Of a stretch of 64,000 bases of DNA, positions 43,585 through 51,623 are shown one piece after another (the first letter of the stretch is position 1; the number at the start of each line of letters is the position of its first letter). Source of the DNA: Burkholderia sp. WSM2232 (GTDB lineage Bacteria > Pseudomonadota > Gammaproteobacteria > Burkholderiales > Burkholderiaceae); assembly GCF_000472545.1 (NCBI RefSeq), contig NZ_KI421432.1:186001-250000 (forward strand). The letters are read 5' to 3'. Made by a program: the position numbers and the translations under genes. The notes under the pieces are model-generated. The model did not search any database. It was given only the letters and a program-made list of their open reading frames with translations, and was not told where the DNA came from.

Positions 43585-45540
43585 TTACAACTTGATGGAC
43601 GTCGGATCAGCCGTCAGGTAGCCGACCGTTGCGCCAAAGCGGTCCTTGTAGTTGGCGCGCACGAGCGGATCGAGCGTGGCTTTCACTTTGTCGTGCAGCG
43701 GGCTTTCCCAATCGCCGACGTGCTGGAAGTTGCTCATCACATAGGTCCAGCCGTTGATTTCGTCGACTGCGTGCAGGCCTGTCGACTCCGCGCCGGCCGG
43801 GCACGACAGCACGCGCGAGAGCGTCTTCGTGTCGACGTTGTACGCCCACAGGAAGTTGTTCACATGCATGCCGCTGTCCTCGCCGATGAAGAGCGTGCGC
43901 AGCTTCTCCGAGAACTTCAGGTTATCCGGGTTCGCGATACGCTCGGCATTCGCGGTATTGCCAAGCGCGTCGGCCGTGGCCAGATCCTCGCCAACGAGTG
44001 CCGCGGGAGCCGCCATGTCGACCGGCACCCACTCGCTATTGATCGCGCCGCCGCTGCGGTCGCTCTGGCCGCCCTTCATGTTCAGCGCGTAGACCGCACC
44101 GGCGCTGATGGTCTTGTCGACGGCCACGTCCGTCGAGGCGGCATTGCCGCGCACCATCGACTTCTCGATACGCGACATTGCCGAATACAGCACCTTGTCC
44201 TTGATATTGACCGTCGTGCCTTCGAGCTTCGTGAAACCCATGCTTCCGCCCACGAGCGCCGCGTAGCGATGCGTTTCGAGGAAGGCCGCGGCCTTGGTCA
44301 TGCCCGGCTTCACGCGGACCCAGTTGAACGTGCCGTTGAAATTGATCTTCGTGTATGACGCGTCGGCGGGGTCCGCAGTCTTGACGTCCATGATGTCGGC
44401 GGCGGTCAGCGTGTTCGCGAGCGCCTCGATTTCGTCGCTGGTCGCGTGGCCGAGGTTGATCCACGAAAGCGTGGCCGCGCCCGCGCCGCTCGACGACACC
44501 TGCGTCCACTTGGCGACATACAGCGTGCCCGCCGACAGATCGGCCTCGCGATCCGCGACGAACATGAAGAGGCCGCCGTTGGTGGCGTCGTCGCCCATCA
44601 GCACCGTGCGTTTGTCCGGCATCACCTGAACCAGTTCGTGCGAGATGCGGCCAAGGCAGTAGTGCTTCCTGATGCTGCCGGTGCCGTCCGGGTTGACGGT
44701 GACCTCCGGCAGATGGCCGTAGTGATACGGATTGGCCGCTGTCTCGCTGCCATACAGATTGCGGCTGAAGCCCTTGAACTGGCTGTTGGTGGCGATCGTG
44801 GTCGCGTCCGGCTCGTATTCCTCGCTCGACAGATGCGTGTTCCAAGGCGAGAGGCTCGCGCCGCAGGTAATCCACAAACCATGCGCCTTCGACGTATCCA
44901 CATTGTGATAGCCGACCAGCGTCAGCTTGCCGGTCGCCTGGTCCTGATCGAGCGTGAGCACGGCGATCGGCGAGGGCAACTGGCCATACATCGACACGAG
45001 GCTCTGGTCGCGCGTGGTGTATTCAAATTGCACCACCGCAAACACGGCCTTACCCTTGATGCCCTTGACCGTGGGATTGTCGAGGCGGATTAGCGAGCTG
45101 CCGTCCGGGCAATCGGAATAGAACTGGCGCTCCTTGCCAGCCACCGATCTGTCGATAATCGGCTGATTGTTGATGTCCACGTAGCCGCCCGCGAGAATCG
45201 TCCCGCCCTGGATGTTCGGCACCGTGTCGCCGGTGATGAAGAACGGCTGATACGACAGCTTGAAAGTGCGGCTGCTGCCGTCGCTCAACTGCACGGTCAG
45301 CGTCGAGCCCACCGTGGTCTTTGCCATCGACGCGGGGTCCGCCAGCGTTGGCGCGGCCATCGAACCGAAGGCCGCCGACACGAAGTTGGCAACCGGCTTG
45401 ACCGGCGTCGCAAGGTCGTCGCTGCCGCCTCCGCAGGCGCTCAACATGGACGCCGTGGCAAGCCCGCCCAGCGGCAGCATCGGTACACCGGCAAACAGTT
45501 TCAGGGCCTTGCGGCGGGAGAGATCGAACGGCTCTGCCAT
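43585..45540 (-). CDS. phoX: PhoX-type alkaline phosphatase (DUF839)
   Basis: A 651-residue protein of the PhoX/DUF839 family: calcium- and iron-dependent phosphatases with a beta-propeller. The N-terminus has a twin-arginine-like 'LSRRKALKLF' and a lipobox-like 'LSACGGG' near residue 36, so it is probably Tat-exported and possibly lipid-anchored. Family-like parts are 'EEYEPDATTIATNSQFKGF', 'GHLPEVTVNPDGTGSIRKHY' and 'HVNNFLWAYNVDTKTLSRVL'. A three-repeat Pho box lies upstream, fitting phosphate-starvation control. Confidence 0.88.
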   Translation of the reverse strand: MAEPFDLSRRKALKLFAGVPMLPLGGLATASMLSACGGGSDDLATPVKPVANFVSAAFGSMAAPTLADPASMAKTTVGSTLTVQLSDGSSRTFKLSYQPFFITGDTVPNIQGGTILAGGYVDINNQPIIDRSVAGKERQFYSDCPDGSSLIRLDNPTVKGIKGKAVFAVVQFEYTTRDQSLVSMYGQLPSPIAVLTLDQDQATGKLTLVGYHNVDTSKAHGLWITCGASLSPWNTHLSSEEYEPDATTIATNSQFKGFSRNLYGSETAANPYHYGHLPEVTVNPDGTGSIRKHYCLGRISHELVQVMPDKRTVLMGDDATNGGLFMFVADREADLSAGTLYVAKWTQVSSSGAGAATLSWINLGHATSDEIEALANTLTAADIMDVKTADPADASYTKINFNGTFNWVRVKPGMTKAAAFLETHRYAALVGGSMGFTKLEGTTVNIKDKVLYSAMSRIEKSMVRGNAASTDVAVDKTISAGAVYALNMKGGQSDRSGGAINSEWVPVDMAAPAALVGEDLATADALGNTANAERIANPDNLKFSEKLRTLFIGEDSGMHVNNFLWAYNVDTKTLSRVLSCPAGAESTGLHAVDEINGWTYVMSNFQHVGDWESPLHDKVKATLDPLVRANYKDRFGATVGYLTADPTSIKL

Positions 45541-45645
45541 GTTGTCGTAATCCTGGTTGTGGTTGGCGTGGGTTGACTCACAGCCGGCACGACCCGGATT
45601 CAGACCGCATGATTCACGCTCGCGCCGCTATGACGCGAGGATTCT

Positions 45646-45674
45646 ATGAAGTGAATGTGAAAGTATATTGACAG
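45646..45674 (-). promoter_or_regulatory. Pho box upstream of phoX
   Basis: Read on the minus strand: CTGTCAA, TATA, CTTTCAC, ATTC, ACTTCAT. These are three 7-base PhoB half-sites (6/7, 5/7 and 4/7 matches to CTGTCAT) separated by 4-base AT-rich spacers, the regular 11-base period of PhoB sites. It lies 106 bases before the phoX ATG. Confidence 0.7.
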
Positions 45675-45723
45675 GCTAAGGTAATACTTTCGCCTGGCGG
45701 CAAACCGGCGTTCGCCGTGAAGA

Positions 45724-46284
45724 TCAGCCCGGACGCCGGAATTCGTTTTCCACCCACGCCGACGCACTTGCCTTGCTGAGCTTGAAGTTCGGCGCGACCT
45801 GCACTTGCGCCAGTTGCTCGCCATACGCGTTTAGCGCGGTAAGCAGCGCGTAGGGCTCGTCTTCGTCGGGCACGATGTCGAGCGTAATGTCGAGTTCGTC
45901 GTTGCCGTCCGCGCTCGCTACGCGCACGGCCTTGTGAAGTTGCGCACGCAACTGCTGTTCATGGCGGCGCAACACTTCAGAGGCGGTTTTCACCAGCGTG
46001 TTGAACGCGGCCGTGTCGAGCGGCTTCGGGTCTTTCTTGTTGCGGCCCATCGTCCACGGGCCCACAAGCGCAGGTTCCGCTTCGCCGTCCTTGATCATTG
46101 CGACGGCCCAGCCTTCGTCGTCTTCGTTCTTGATCACGCGCGCGGTCCAGCCGTCGTCGCGCCACAGGCGGTCTTCGTGCACCGTTTCGAAATCGCCGTC
46201 CAACTGCGCGGCGTCCTGTGGGGACGCGCCTTCCGTCGTGGAATCAACAGCAGGGGCGGACGATGGAAGGATGGGATCGGTCAT
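45724..46284 (-). CDS. Conserved hypothetical protein, acidic
   Basis: A 186-residue acidic protein of unknown family. A disordered acidic N-terminus (about 1-40) leads to a compact part with 'WRDDGWTARVIKNEDDEGWA' and 'VGPWTMGRNKKDPKPLD', and a long helix 'FNTLVKTASEVLRRHEQQLR'. No membrane segment, metal site or DNA-binding motif. The ATG at 46284 is preferred over 46320, which would add a cysteine-containing tail. No function can be given. Confidence 0.75.
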   Translation of the reverse strand: MTDPILPSSAPAVDSTTEGASPQDAAQLDGDFETVHEDRLWRDDGWTARVIKNEDDEGWAVAMIKDGEAEPALVGPWTMGRNKKDPKPLDTAAFNTLVKTASEVLRRHEQQLRAQLHKAVRVASADGNDELDITLDIVPDEDEPYALLTALNAYGEQLAQVQVAPNFKLSKASASAWVENEFRRPG

Positions 46285-46704
46285 TGCAGGTTCACTCACT
46301 TTCGCTGGACATGTACACACTTCGAGCGTGCAATTCTACCCGGCTCGCGCGTGCAAAGCGCCGCACTCCGACGAACGGACAAGTGCGCGCGGGTATCGCG
46401 CGGTTCTGTTTCGACGTGGCAGACCGCTATAAAGACGGCCAGAAACGCGGCAACGTTTCAGCTTGTAACGGGACTGCCGACGCGCGCGTGCGCTGGGTAT
46501 ACTCGGGCGTCCGCTTTCGTCCGCTTGCTTTCGTCCGCTTTTCTGCTGCGGTTGGAATTGTGCTTGCAGCACGATCGCTCTACACGCGATAAGCCGCTTC
46601 GTCGCGAAGCGTGACGCTGCGTCAATCTTATTTTTAACGCGCCCGCTTCGCCCGCGCCCGCGCCCACGCTCCTGCCCATGACCGGGAACGCCGACGACAT
46701 CACC
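46285..46704. other. 420-base divergent gap with CGTCCGCTT repeats
   Basis: No gene supported here. CGTCCGCTT occurs three times on the plus strand at 46508, 46518 and 46532. A TATACT at 46498-46503 could be the -10 element for the lipoprotein gene, about 200 bases ahead of its start. Reading frames in this gap are out-of-frame GC artefacts. Confidence 0.5.
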
Positions 46705-47061
46705 ATGAAACGAATCTTCCTGCTTGCTCCCGCTGCTGTTGCAATGGCGACCCTCGCGGCTTGTGGCTCATCGAGCGGCCCTTCCGCGCACGACCCGTCG
46801 CAGCCCATGATCTACGTGTCCTCGCAACGCGCGCCCGCTTATATCGCCAGTTGCCTCGAAAGCCGCCTGTCGCGCGTGCGGCTTTCGCGCGTCGGCAGCG
46901 CAACGCAAATCGCGGTCGGCTCCGACTCGAACAATTCGTACTTCGTCACGCTGACGCCGTCGAACGCCGGCTCTGTCATCAAGGTAATGCATCCGGCCAA
47001 TGCGCCGGACGATCCACCGGAGCCGGAAATGCGCTTCAATATTGCGCGCTGCGCGACGTAA
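46705..47061 (+). CDS. Small lipoprotein, hypothetical
   Basis: A 118-residue precursor with a lipoprotein signal: 'MKRIFLLAPAAVAMATLAAC' puts the lipidated cysteine at residue 20, then a Ser/Gly-rich linker. The mature part of about 95 residues contains 'YIASCLESRLSRVRLSRVGS' and ends in 'FNIARCAT', so two cysteines could pair. I do not recognise the family. It overlaps no neighbour; the next gene starts 34 bases later on the same strand. Confidence 0.8.
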   Translation: MKRIFLLAPAAVAMATLAACGSSSGPSAHDPSQPMIYVSSQRAPAYIASCLESRLSRVRLSRVGSATQIAVGSDSNNSYFVTLTPSNAGSVIKVMHPANAPDDPPEPEMRFNIARCAT

Positions 47062-47095
47062 GCCCCATATCGCGACCGCCGGCTCGATACTTCGC

Positions 47096-47614
47096 ATGGC
47101 ATCCAGCAACGCACACCACGCAACCGGCTTCGCAGCGGGCATCATTGCCGCGGCGCTTGTGTTGCACAACGGCGGCGGCCACGGCGGCCTCTTCTATATG
47201 GGCGTGCTGGCGAGCTTCGTCGCGGGCGTGGCCGGAAGCACGGCGCCGGACTGGCTCGAAGTCGCATGGTGGACGCGCAAGCGTCGGCTATGGATCGCGC
47301 ACCGTACGCTGACGCATTGGGGCATCGGCTGGCTTGCCTTGCTCGGGCTTTCGTATCACGCGCTGGGCCATTCGATTTACGCCGCGGCCGCGTTCGGCTT
47401 CGCATGCGGCGGCCTCATGCATCTGCTCGCGGACTGGCCGAACCCGCTCGGTGTGCCGTGGATCGCCGCACGGCATTCGTTGAACCTGTGGAACAGCGGA
47501 CACTGCGACCTGATCGTGGTGGCCGCTTCGTGGGTTGCCGCATGGTTTGTCGGTCGGCATGCGGGGCTGCCGGGCATGCAAGGGCTGGAGATGCTCAAGC
47601 ATCTGAGGTTTTGA
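47096..47614 (+). CDS. YdjM-like (DUF457) membrane-bound metal-dependent hydrolase
   Basis: A 172-residue membrane protein of the YdjM/DUF457 family. Conserved histidines occur in 'HHATGFAAG', 'IAHRTLTHW' and 'GGLMHLLADWPNPLGVPW', with four or so membrane helices. E. coli YdjM is SOS-linked and affects membrane integrity; no LexA box is visible here. The final codons run into a 13-base tandem repeat block. Confidence 0.82.
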   Translation: MASSNAHHATGFAAGIIAAALVLHNGGGHGGLFYMGVLASFVAGVAGSTAPDWLEVAWWTRKRRLWIAHRTLTHWGIGWLALLGLSYHALGHSIYAAAAFGFACGGLMHLLADWPNPLGVPWIAARHSLNLWNSGHCDLIVVAASWVAAWFVGRHAGLPGMQGLEMLKHLRF

Positions 47615-47832
47615 AGCGGGGTTTTGAAGCGGGGTTTTGAATGCTCGCTTCGGATCGCCGTTTGGATCGCGGCTTTGGATCGCGGCTTTGGATCGTGATC
47701 TTGAAAGCGTGGTTTTGAATCCCGATTTTGAATCGTGGTTTCGGCCTGCGGATTTGGATCGTGGTTCGGACTGCGGTTTTGGATCGTGGTTCGGACTGCA
47801 GCTTTGCATCGCGGCTTCGAATCCCGCTTTCC
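47608..47832. repeat. About 17 degenerate 13-bp tandem repeats
   Basis: A near-continuous series of 13-base units (some 12 or 14) with a consensus close to TTTGGATCGTGGT, e.g. TTGGATCGCGGCT twice in a row, TTTGAATCGTGGT and TTTGGATCGTGGT twice. It begins at the last codons of the YdjM-like gene and ends about 70 bases before the AraC gene stop. Long frames through it are repeat artefacts. No terminator or gene is seen otherwise in this gap. Confidence 0.8.
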
Positions 47833-47902
47833 AGTCGCGCTGTGAAGCTCAGGTCCGGACGCCGCGGCCGCGCTCCTCAACGGACGACGCCAACCTCGCC
47901 CC

Positions 47903-48751
47903 TCAACGCATCGCCGCAGCGTAGTTCGCAGGCGTAACGCCAAACAGGCGCACGAAAGCCCGCGTCATGTGACTCTGATCCGCAAAGCCCGCAGTTGCGG
48001 CCGTGTCGGCGAGCGATACGCCGCGCGCTATCAGTTGACGTGCCAGCGCCACGCGCCGCTGCATCCGGTACGCGTGCGGCGGCAGACCGGTGTCGTGCGC
48101 GAAAGCTCGCAGCAACTGGAAGCGGCTGATGCCCGCTTCGCCCGCGAGATCGGCCAGGGTGAGCGGCGCGGCCGGATCGTCGTCGATGCGCGCCCTGGCG
48201 CGCGCAATCGGTCCGGGCGAGCGGCACGCCAACGCGTTCGCGTGGCGCGTCGTGTGACGGCTCGCGAGCGCGGACAACAGATGCGCGATCAGCTCGAGCA
48301 ATGCCTGCTCGCGCGCGAGGTCGTCGCGCGCGCAAGGCGGCTGCACCGCCACCGCAAAGAGCCGTTCGAAAAGACGCTTGAGCAACACATCTTGCACGAC
48401 GGGCTGCGCGAGCTCGACTTCGCGCACCTCCGCGCCGCTCAATTCGGCTGCGGCGTCGGCCAGCATGGACGGCTCGAAATACAGCATATGCCAGGCGCGG
48501 CCACGCTCGTCGAGCGGGCTGCCGTCGTGCACTTCGCCGGGGTTGACCGTAATCACGTCGTTCATGCGCGCCTCGACAGGCCCGCGGCCGCTCGCGGACT
48601 TATGCCCGCCGCTGACGATCACGCCCACGCCGAAACGGTCGTGCGAATGGCGCGGAAACGCGCGCGTGGTTTCGGCCACCGTCGCCTCCACGCCGGCTAT
48701 CGCGCAACGGGGCATGTAGACGCGGCCACGCGTCCCGTCGCGCGTAGACAT
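47903..48751 (-). CDS. AraC family transcriptional regulator
   Basis: A 282-residue regulator: N-terminal cupin ligand domain ('RAFPRHSHDRFGVGVIVSGG', 'NPGEVHDGSP') and C-terminal AraC DNA-binding domain with two helix-turn-helix units ('LADLAGEAGISRFQLLRAFA' and 'DTAATAGFADQSHMTRAFVR'). Its ATG overlaps the serine acetyltransferase stop by one base, so the two are cotranscribed. The ligand is unknown; LysE-type exporter control is common for this subgroup. Confidence 0.9.
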   Translation of the reverse strand: MSTRDGTRGRVYMPRCAIAGVEATVAETTRAFPRHSHDRFGVGVIVSGGHKSASGRGPVEARMNDVITVNPGEVHDGSPLDERGRAWHMLYFEPSMLADAAAELSGAEVREVELAQPVVQDVLLKRLFERLFAVAVQPPCARDDLAREQALLELIAHLLSALASRHTTRHANALACRSPGPIARARARIDDDPAAPLTLADLAGEAGISRFQLLRAFAHDTGLPPHAYRMQRRVALARQLIARGVSLADTAATAGFADQSHMTRAFVRLFGVTPANYAAAMR

Positions 48752-49674
48752 CAGCGCCGTCCTTCGTCGCGCTCGCCTTCGCGCACCTTGCCTTGAGAAA
48801 CGCTGCTGCCAGGCGGCACGCTATGCGTGAGCCACACGTTGCCGCCTATCACCGAGCCGCGCCCAATGGTCACGCGTCCGAGAATTGTCGCGCCTGCGTA
48901 GATCACCACGTCGTCCTCGACAATAGGATGCCGCGCATTGCCCTTGATGAGCGTGCCGTCCACGTCCGCGGCAAAGCTCTTGGCCCCCAGCGTCACGGCC
49001 TGATACACGCGCACATGCTCGCCGATAATCGCCGTTTCGCCGATCACGACGCCCGTGCCGTGGTCGATGAAAAAACTCGGGCCGATGGTCGCGCCCGGAT
49101 GAATGTCGATGCCGGTCGCCGAATGCGCGATCTCGTTGATGAAGCGCGCGAGCAACGGCACGCCGAGACGATGCAGCGCATGCGCGAGCCGATGATGCGT
49201 CATCGCCCACACGCCCGGATAGCAGAGCAGGATTTCGGTGATGTGCTGCGCGGCCGGGTCGCCAGTGAAAGCGGCCTGAATGTCGCTCACGAGCAGCGCA
49301 CGAATGCCGGGCAATTGCGTGCCGAACTCGCGGGAGACCTCGAAGGCGCGCTCGCGCAATTCGGCCTCCGACGTTTGCGCGTGTTCGGGCAGGAAGCGCA
49401 ACGCGCGGCGAATCTGCTCGGCAAGCAGACGCAACGTGCTTTCCAGCGTGTGGCCGACGTAATAGTCGACGGTTTCGTCAGTCAGATCGGGCGCGCCATA
49501 GTGCGTGGGAAAGAGCGCCGCGCGCAGGCCGGCGACAATGCCGACCACCGCTTCGCGCGAGGGCAGTTCGCGAATGCCGAGCGGATGCCGCGTGCGGTGC
49601 AATTCTTCGCGCGACGCGCGCAGGTCCGCGACGATCTGTTCAAGGCCCCAGTTGTGGGAAGGCACGTTAGGCAT
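48751..49674 (-). CDS. epsC: Serine O-acetyltransferase (EpsC/SrpH type)
   Basis: A 307-residue serine acetyltransferase, which makes O-acetylserine for cysteine synthesis. The left-handed beta-helix hexapeptide repeats are visible in 'SATGIDIHPGATIGPSFFID', 'GVVIGETAIIGEHVRVYQ' and 'VIYAGATILGRVTIGRGSVI'. The active-site histidine is in 'FIDHGTGVVIGE'. The long helical N-terminus is typical of the EpsC/SrpH subgroup and longer than CysE. No O-acetylserine sulfhydrylase gene is adjacent. Confidence 0.9.
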   Translation of the reverse strand: MPNVPSHNWGLEQIVADLRASREELHRTRHPLGIRELPSREAVVGIVAGLRAALFPTHYGAPDLTDETVDYYVGHTLESTLRLLAEQIRRALRFLPEHAQTSEAELRERAFEVSREFGTQLPGIRALLVSDIQAAFTGDPAAQHITEILLCYPGVWAMTHHRLAHALHRLGVPLLARFINEIAHSATGIDIHPGATIGPSFFIDHGTGVVIGETAIIGEHVRVYQAVTLGAKSFAADVDGTLIKGNARHPIVEDDVVIYAGATILGRVTIGRGSVIGGNVWLTHSVPPGSSVSQGKVREGERDEGRR

Positions 49675-49799
49675 AAAGACAGCGCCGTGCGACGGGGCAC
49701 GGTATCGGGTGATTGTCCCGAGAGATTACCGCGTTTTGCGCAGCCTCGCGCAGCGTTGCGCGAAGGCGTGCGGGCGCAGAAGCGGATGCAACCCGCCGC

Positions 49800-50033
49800 T
49801 CAGATCGTCACGCTGCTCGCGTCGATCCAGCGCACCGCCCAGTCGCGTGCATGGGCAATGGCGGCGGCTTCGTTGGGAAAACGCAGATCGGTAGGAAAAA
49901 AACGGTTCGCGACGAGCTCGCCGTCGCTCGAGCGCGAGATGACCACGTACGGCTGCCAACTGCCGTCCCCGGCCCGCGCCGGTGCGCAATTTAACAAATA
50001 GCCGCGATGTGTAAATGCAGCATCGAAGTGCAT
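49800..50033 (-). CDS. Small conserved hypothetical protein
   Basis: A 77-residue protein: 'GYLLNCAPARAGDGSWQPYV' then 'VISRSSDGELVANRFFPTDL' and 'AAAIAHARDWAVRWIDA', a beta-beta-beta-alpha pattern. I cannot name a family. A purine-rich GGGCGGGTGAC precedes the ATG at 50033. Out-of-frame overlapping frames are ignored. Confidence 0.7.
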   Translation of the reverse strand: MHFDAAFTHRGYLLNCAPARAGDGSWQPYVVISRSSDGELVANRFFPTDLRFPNEAAAIAHARDWAVRWIDASSVTI

Positions 50034-50182
50034 ATGTCACCCGCCCTGACGGCCCCCGTGGAATGTTTTGAGTAAGCCCGCGTTCGTTGCACACCGCCAG
50101 CAAAAGAGCGGTGAGTATTCCGCACAGTAGAACCGGCGCCAGGCGCATTAACTGCAGCGCTTGAACCTCCCTCCTCTCGCCG

Positions 50183-50198
50183 GAGTATGATCATACTC
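50183..50198. promoter_or_regulatory. Perfect 16-bp palindrome upstream of DUF3005-like gene
   Basis: GAGTATGATCATACTC is its own reverse complement. It lies 113 bases before the start at 50311 and 150 bases after the start of the leftward gene at 50033, so it could act on either. It looks like the operator of a dimeric regulator, which is not encoded nearby. Confidence 0.55.
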
Positions 50199-50310
50199 TG
50201 TAGAAAATGCGCGTTCATTAAAAAAAACGAAAGGCGCGCGTTCGCAATCGCCTCGGAAAGGGTACGGACTTTGCTCTCCTCGTACCTGACTTCTTGAAAG
50301 GAGAATGCAT

Positions 50311-50763
50311 ATGAACAGCCATATCGACAAGTCCGCAGACGCGGGCAAGCCAACGGGCGCGAGCCGCCCCTGCAGCGCGGAGTTGCATAACGACCGCACA
50401 CACGACAGCACGGTAGACACCGACGGCAAGAACCACGAAGCCGCGCGCATTGCAGGCCAGAGTCCCATTGCCGTCGACGAAATCACCAACAGCAACGCGA
50501 CGCTCGTCAACAGCGTGCCGGAAGCGCTCGACGGCATGGCGGGATTTGACAGCCGGGTGGGCGGCAATCATCTGTTGCTGGCGTTGGAGCCGGGCTACGC
50601 TGTAATCGACAAGGGCATGCTGGAGCCGCAGGCCATGCATTCTACCGAGGATCTCTTCGACTATTCACGCGCGGATGAAAACCGCAGCGAACGCGGCCGC
50701 GTCCATTACGCCCTTAATCATTTGCGGCCCACACGCCTGATCGAAATACATCGCGTGAAATAA
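50311..50763 (+). CDS. DUF3005-like hypothetical protein
   Basis: A 150-residue hydrophilic protein probably of the DUF3005 family of Burkholderiaceae (recognised from memory, medium trust). It is Asn/Asp/Ser-rich at the N-terminus, with 'GMAGFDSRVGGNHLLLALEP' and 'RGRVHYALNHLRPTRLIEIH' further on. AAAGGAG ends 7 bases before the ATG at 50311 but only 1 base before the in-frame ATG at 50305, so 50311 is the real start. Unknown role. Confidence 0.75.
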   Translation: MNSHIDKSADAGKPTGASRPCSAELHNDRTHDSTVDTDGKNHEAARIAGQSPIAVDEITNSNATLVNSVPEALDGMAGFDSRVGGNHLLLALEPGYAVIDKGMLEPQAMHSTEDLFDYSRADENRSERGRVHYALNHLRPTRLIEIHRVK

Positions 50764-50971
50764 TCGCCTCTTTCTGCACGTTTTGTTTGAATTGCGCCGG
50801 CTAAGCCGATTTGTCGGTAGATACCGGCGCGCACGCCGTTTAATAGGTCGCGGTTAATCGGATATTGGCGATTAGAAACTGGCGGTTGCGGGATCTCCTC
50901 GCCGCGGGGGCTTTTTCCTGGCCGGCGACGCGGCGCACAATCGCCGCACGTCAAACTCAACGGAGCAGCGA

Positions 50972-51577
50972 ATGAAAAAGATCGTCGTGATCGGCGCCAC
51001 CGGCACCCTCGGGCAGGCAGTGAGCGCGGAGCTGAAGGCTCGCCATGAGGTCGTCGAGGTGGGCGCGACGCGCGGCCAGTATCAGGTAGACAGCACCGAT
51101 CCCGCGAGCGTCGAGCGCCTCTTTGGCGAGATCGGCAAGGTGGACGGCGTCGTCACGACCATCGGCAAACTGCACTTCGGTCCGCTGCCGCAAATGAGCA
51201 TCGAGCAGTTCTGGGTCGGCCTGCGGGACAAGCTGATGGGGCAAATCAATGTCGTGCTCGCGGCGCAGAACTATGTGAACGACGGCGGCTCGTTCACGCT
51301 GACTAGCGGCATTATCGGCGACGAGCCGATTCGCGAGGGCGCGAATGCGACCACCGTCAATCTGGCGTTGGAAGGTTTCGTACGCGGCGCGGCAATCGAA
51401 CTACCGCGCGGCATCCGCATCAACGTGGTCAGCCCAACGGTGTTGAGCGAGTCGATGGAAGCTTACGCGCCGTACTTCCGCGGCTTCGAACCGGTCACAG
51501 CGCAGCGCGCTGCGCAAGCCTATCTGCGCAGCGTGGAAGGCGCGCAGACGGGCCGCGTTTATCGCGTGGGCTACTGA
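50972..51577 (+). CDS. Short-chain dehydrogenase-like protein lacking the catalytic Tyr/Lys
   Basis: A 201-residue SDR-fold protein with the Rossmann motif 'VIGATGTLGQAV' and 'VVTTIGKLHFGPL'. The serine in 'FTLTSGIIGD' is kept, but where the YxxxK dyad should be the sequence reads 'ANATTVNLALEGF', with neither Tyr nor Lys. It may bind NAD(P) without classic dehydrogenase activity or use another residue. No operon partner; convergent with the ABC permease. Confidence 0.85.
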   Translation: MKKIVVIGATGTLGQAVSAELKARHEVVEVGATRGQYQVDSTDPASVERLFGEIGKVDGVVTTIGKLHFGPLPQMSIEQFWVGLRDKLMGQINVVLAAQNYVNDGGSFTLTSGIIGDEPIREGANATTVNLALEGFVRGAAIELPRGIRINVVSPTVLSESMEAYAPYFRGFEPVTAQRAAQAYLRSVEGAQTGRVYRVGY

Positions 51578-51623
51578 GCGACGCAGCAATAGGGCCGGGC
51601 GCGTTCGCAAGCCGCGACGCGCT

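Noticed and set aside
47608..47832. CRISPR array
   Set aside because: Units are 13 bases, contiguous and degenerate, with no spacers and no cas genes.
47288..47943. Proteins rich in 'SKP/DPK' repeats in the tandem repeat block
   Set aside because: Products of reading the 13-base repeats in a coding frame; period 13 is incompatible with a conserved protein repeat.
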